Shown: one piece after another, positions 61,197 to 64,000 of the stretch | Layout: each line of letters begins with the position of its first letter | How positions within the stretch are numbered: position 1 is the stretch's first letter | NCBI GenBank assembly: GCA_902543295.1 | Contig: CACBXW010000003.1 | Coordinates: 62,001-126,000 of the forward strand | Direction of reading: 5' to 3' | DNA from: an uncultured Pelagibacteraceae bacterium | GTDB taxonomy: Bacteria; Pseudomonadota; Alphaproteobacteria; Pelagibacterales; Pelagibacteraceae | DNA: 64,000 nt | The notes under the pieces: model-generated | Databases searched by the model: none | What the model saw: the letters and a program-made list of their open reading frames with translations, nothing else | Told to the model about the DNA's origin: nothing | Position numbers and translations under genes: made by a program

Positions 61197-62009
61197 TTAT
61201 ATTTTACCATATTCAGCCCATGAACCATCATAAATGACTGGAAGATACTTATTATTTACTTGAGAATATGCAAGTGCCAAAACACATGCTGTGATCCCAG
61301 AACCGCACGAAAACACTACATTTACTGGGTCATTTAAAGATAAATCTTTAAAATAAGAAGAAATTTCAGATTTACTTTTAAAAGTAAAATCGTCATTGAT
61401 AAGGGTTTTAAACGGTAAGCAAATTGAATTAGGTATTGAACCACTTCTTACATTTTTTCTTGGGTCTGGAGTTGTGCCATTAAAACGATCTTTGCTTCTC
61501 GCATCAACTAAATCAAATTTTTTTTTAATTATATTTTGGTCAATCTGATCTTTGCTCTTAACCATTCCATTATTTTCTTTTGCTTTATAGCTAGTTGTTT
61601 GAATAATTATATTATAAGTAGAAGTTATTCTTTTTTCTTTTTTCCATTTATTAAAACCTCCATCTAAAACATGTACTTTCTTTTTATCATGGCCAAAGTA
61701 AATTAAATTAAACCATACTCTACAAGCACTTAAAACATTAGAATTATCATAAATCACAATTTCGTCTTCGTTAGATATGCCCATAGATGATAGTATATTT
61801 TCCCACGAACTAATATCCGTTAACATATGTGGTAAGTCGGTTGATTTTTTACAATTTTTGTCGATATCAAAAAAAATTGCATTTGGTATATGCTCTTTAT
61901 TAAATTCTTCTTTACCACTTCTATTTGTTGCAGGCATATGCCAAGAGCCATCAATTATTCTTACATTTGAGAGATTTTTTTCTAGCCACTCAGTTGATAT
62001 AAGTGACAT
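61197..62009 (-). CDS. sseA: 3-Mercaptopyruvate/thiosulfate sulfurtransferase
   Basis: Two-domain rhodanese of 270 residues. The inactive N-terminal domain runs from EWLEKNLSNVRIIDGSW to DKNCKKSTDLPHML. The C-terminal domain carries the active-site loop CGSGITACVLAL, the CGSG-x-TA form usual for mercaptopyruvate sulfurtransferase rather than thiosulfate rhodanese. It shares one base with msrA, so both sulfur-related genes form an operon with the RND pair. Confidence 0.9.
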   Translation of the reverse strand: MSLISTEWLEKNLSNVRIIDGSWHMPATNRSGKEEFNKEHIPNAIFFDIDKNCKKSTDLPHMLTDISSWENILSSMGISNEDEIVIYDNSNVLSACRVWFNLIYFGHDKKKVHVLDGGFNKWKKEKRITSTYNIIIQTTSYKAKENNGMVKSKDQIDQNIIKKKFDLVDARSKDRFNGTTPDPRKNVRSGSIPNSICLPFKTLINDDFTFKSKSEISSYFKDLSLNDPVNVVFSCGSGITACVLALAYSQVNNKYLPVIYDGSWAEYGKI

Positions 62010-62455
62010 TAGAAACTTTTTTCCAAATATTTTTGATGATAATCTTCGGCTTTGTTATAATTTTTTGATTTTGATATTTTGGTAACGATTTTACCCTTAA
62101 ATTTTTCATTAATTTCTTTCAATACTTTGTTAGCGATTTTATTTTGATTTTCATCATGAACAAATATTTCACTTCTATACTGAGTACCTACATCCGGACC
62201 TTGCCGGTTTAAAGTAGTTGGATCATGAAATTCAAAAAAGTTTCTTATTATTTCCTCATAAGAAATTTTAGTATTGTCAAATTCTACTTTAACTACTTCT
62301 GCGTGATTGGTATCACCATAACATACTTCTTTATAAGATGTCTTTTCAGTATTACCTCCACAATATCCAACCTCTGTATTTATTACTCCATCTAACTTGC
62401 TAAATTTTATTTCGGGTCCCCAAAAACATCCAAGTGCTAAAGTTGCTATTTCCAT
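62009..62455 (-). CDS. msrA: Peptide methionine sulfoxide reductase MsrA, short form
   Basis: Repairs methionine-S-sulfoxide, 148 residues. The catalytic cysteine is C10 in LALGCFWGPE, with EVGYCGGNTEKTSYKEVCYGDTNHAEVV and DVGTQYRSEIF. It ends at KYLEKSF with no C-terminal resolving cysteines, unlike the longer E. coli form, so recycling must use the internal cysteine or an outside thiol. Its start is only 34 bp from the divergent EamA gene. Confidence 0.94.
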   Translation of the reverse strand: MEIATLALGCFWGPEIKFSKLDGVINTEVGYCGGNTEKTSYKEVCYGDTNHAEVVKVEFDNTKISYEEIIRNFFEFHDPTTLNRQGPDVGTQYRSEIFVHDENQNKIANKVLKEINEKFKGKIVTKISKSKNYNKAEDYHQKYLEKSF

Positions 62456-62489
62456 TGCTAAAAATTTTAATTAATCTAAAGTTATTATC

Positions 62490-63371
62490 ATGCTTTCCAA
62501 AAATCAATTAGGCTTTTTTTACATGTTTTTATCAATATGTGCCTTTTCATTTATGGATGTAATAGTCAAGTGGTCATCAGATTATCCAATTGGACAGGTA
62601 ATGTTCTTTAGAGGTCTATTTGGTATTTTGCCAATTATTTTTTTAGTTCCCAAGGCAAGATTTAGAGATTTTTACAAAACAAATAGACCAGGATTACATT
62701 TAATTAGATGTTGTTCAGGACTGATAGCTTTAGCTGCAATATTTTTGGCACTAAGAAACCTACCACTTGCAACAGTGACAAGTATTTCATTTGCTGCACC
62801 TATATTTACAACTTTGCTATCAATATTTTTACTAAGTGAGAAAGTAGGAGTATATAGATGGGCCGCAGTATTTGTTGGTTTTATTGGTGTTTTAGTAATT
62901 ACCCAACCAGGATTTTCTAGCTTAAATATTTATTATTTATTTCCAATAATCTTTTGTATTGGAATGTCTTACGTTGCAATTACAATTAGAAAACTTTCAT
63001 CCACAGAACCAGTCTGGTTAATCTCATTTTTTTTTTCTTTTGCAATTACAATTGTTGGCGTTTTATCAATACCATTTGGTTGGATCATGCCAACTTTCAA
63101 TGATTTCTTACTTTTATGTATAATTGGCTTGTTGGGAGGAACAGCTAATTTATTATTAAGTCAATCATATAAATTATCCGAGGTTTCTCTGGTTACACCT
63201 CTTAAATATTTGGGATTAATATTTGCAATATCTTTTGGATATTTTATTTGGGATGAAATTCCCACAATTAAAACATTGATGGGTGCTTCACTGGTAATAA
63301 TATCATCAATCATTATATTTCGAAGAGAAATATATTTAAATAAACAAGTAACGGTAAGTAGAAATGAGTAA
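62490..63371 (+). CDS. EamA/DMT-family transporter
   Basis: Ten-helix drug/metabolite transporter of 293 residues made of two EamA repeats. Typical segments are MFLSICAFSFMDVIVKWSS, QVMFFRGLFGILP, RNLPLATVTSISFAAPIFTTLLSIFLL and SEVSLVTPLKYLGLIFA. Members export amino acids, metabolites or SAM-like compounds; the substrate cannot be read from sequence. It overlaps the glycosylase gene by 8 bases. Confidence 0.87.
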   Translation: MLSKNQLGFFYMFLSICAFSFMDVIVKWSSDYPIGQVMFFRGLFGILPIIFLVPKARFRDFYKTNRPGLHLIRCCSGLIALAAIFLALRNLPLATVTSISFAAPIFTTLLSIFLLSEKVGVYRWAAVFVGFIGVLVITQPGFSSLNIYYLFPIIFCIGMSYVAITIRKLSSTEPVWLISFFFSFAITIVGVLSIPFGWIMPTFNDFLLLCIIGLLGGTANLLLSQSYKLSEVSLVTPLKYLGLIFAISFGYFIWDEIPTIKTLMGASLVIISSIIIFRREIYLNKQVTVSRNE

Positions 63372-63990
63372 AGCACCACCATATTGGACAAAAGCCAGAA
63401 CACATCTTTCAAAAAAAGATAGTATCATGAGATCATTGATTAAAAAATATAAAGATAATAATTTAACCACTAGAAAAGATGTCTTTTATTCTTTATGCAA
63501 AAGTATAATAGGACAACAAATAAGTGTTGCTGCTGCAGATTCTGTCTTCAAAAAATTTGAGTCGGTATGCAAAAAAAAAATTAATCCAAAAACTGTTTCC
63601 AAGCTTAAAAAATCGCAACTAAAAAAATGTGGTCTTAGTCGTCAAAAAATAAGGGGTATCTTGGAAATGTCTCAAAAATTTAAAGATAAAACTTTTAATC
63701 CAAGATTAATTCCTAAAATGAGTGATGAAGAAGCAATTATATACCTATCAACTTTAAGACAGATTGGAAGATGGTCAGCGGAGATGATTTTGTTATTTAC
63801 TTATAATAGGTCTAATATCTGGCCGGTTCAGGACATTGGATTATTAAGAGCAATATCAAATAACTATAAAAAAAAATATTTTCCACCTGAAACTTTTATA
63901 AAAAAACTGCAAAAAAGATTCTCCCCATATTGCTCTGTTGCCACCTGGTATTTGTGGCGTTCAATTGATGATGATACTATTCAGTATTAG
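63364..63990 (+). CDS. DNA-3-methyladenine glycosylase II-like (AlkA family)
   Basis: Helix-hairpin-helix base-excision enzyme of 208 residues. SIIGQQISVAAADSVFKKF is the family N-terminal segment. The HhH motif is TLRQIGRWSAEMILLF, and the catalytic aspartate lies in WPVQDIGLLRAI. The C-terminal YCSVATWYLWRS is typical. It removes alkylated purines. Shorter than E. coli AlkA (282) because the N-terminal domain is absent, as in many bacterial members. It ends 10 bases before the window edge. Confidence 0.9.
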   Translation: MSKAPPYWTKARTHLSKKDSIMRSLIKKYKDNNLTTRKDVFYSLCKSIIGQQISVAAADSVFKKFESVCKKKINPKTVSKLKKSQLKKCGLSRQKIRGILEMSQKFKDKTFNPRLIPKMSDEEAIIYLSTLRQIGRWSAEMILLFTYNRSNIWPVQDIGLLRAISNNYKKKYFPPETFIKKLQKRFSPYCSVATWYLWRSIDDDTIQY

Positions 63991-64000
63991 CACCCTCCAC

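Overview
The window is AT-rich, has almost no intergenic space and carries no mobile DNA. It reads as a chromosome segment of a streamlined marine alphaproteobacterium of the SAR11 clade (Candidatus Pelagibacter). The basis is the end of a DMSP demethylase gene next to a TCA-cycle supercluster, the alphaproteobacterial ChvG/ChvI and RegA-type regulators, the class I lysyl-tRNA synthetase, the F1-only ATP synthase operon, a SAM-II riboswitch before metX, and many 1-8 base gene overlaps. Assignment to SAR11 rests on remembered gene content and protein character, not on a database search. About 64 protein genes are supported. I see no tRNA, rRNA, CRISPR, insertion sequence or prophage, and no gap above about 180 bases.

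Layout. 1-14779 (+): the dmdA 3' end, asd, then sdhCDAB, mmsA, mdh, sucCD, sucAB and lpd, a nearly complete succinyl-CoA to oxaloacetate block. 14783-17434: a methyltransferase (-) and priA (+). 17537-22322 (+): atpHAGDC. 22315-28820 (-): one long operon, rplU-rpmA-obg-proB-proA-nadD-rsfS-ctpA-rppH. 28885-31318 (-): gloB, metW and metX behind a SAM-II aptamer. 31500-33468 (+): an aminotransferase and a prephenate dehydrogenase. 33470-37024 (-): an NlpC/P60 protein, an AmpG-type permease and TrkH. 37111-40585 (+): lysK, pyrD, rpmB and a queuosine-precursor transporter. 40586-44734 (-): a four-gene polyamine operon, divergent from a RegA-type regulator. 45446-51145: bioY (-), polA, chvI and chvG (+). 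51190-54544 (+): ahcY, tsaE, amgK and murU. 54541-64000: gpmA, small envelope and nuclease genes, an RND pump pair, sseA, msrA, an EamA transporter and an AlkA-type glycosylase.

Themes. Central carbon and energy genes dominate (TCA cycle, complex II, F1 ATPase). Methionine, SAM and sulfur genes recur (dmdA, metX/metW, ahcY, sseA, msrA). Cell-wall recycling is represented by AmpG, AmgK and MurU. The most notable observations concern parts missing from familiar proteins: both heme b axial histidines of complex II are absent, PriA lacks room for its winged-helix domain, the RND adaptor lacks its alpha-hairpin, and NadD stops early. A SAM-II riboswitch with a 13-codon upstream ORF overlapping the metX start, and several promoters predicted to start transcription almost at the ATG, are the main regulatory points. 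I did not find a clearly new multi-gene system.
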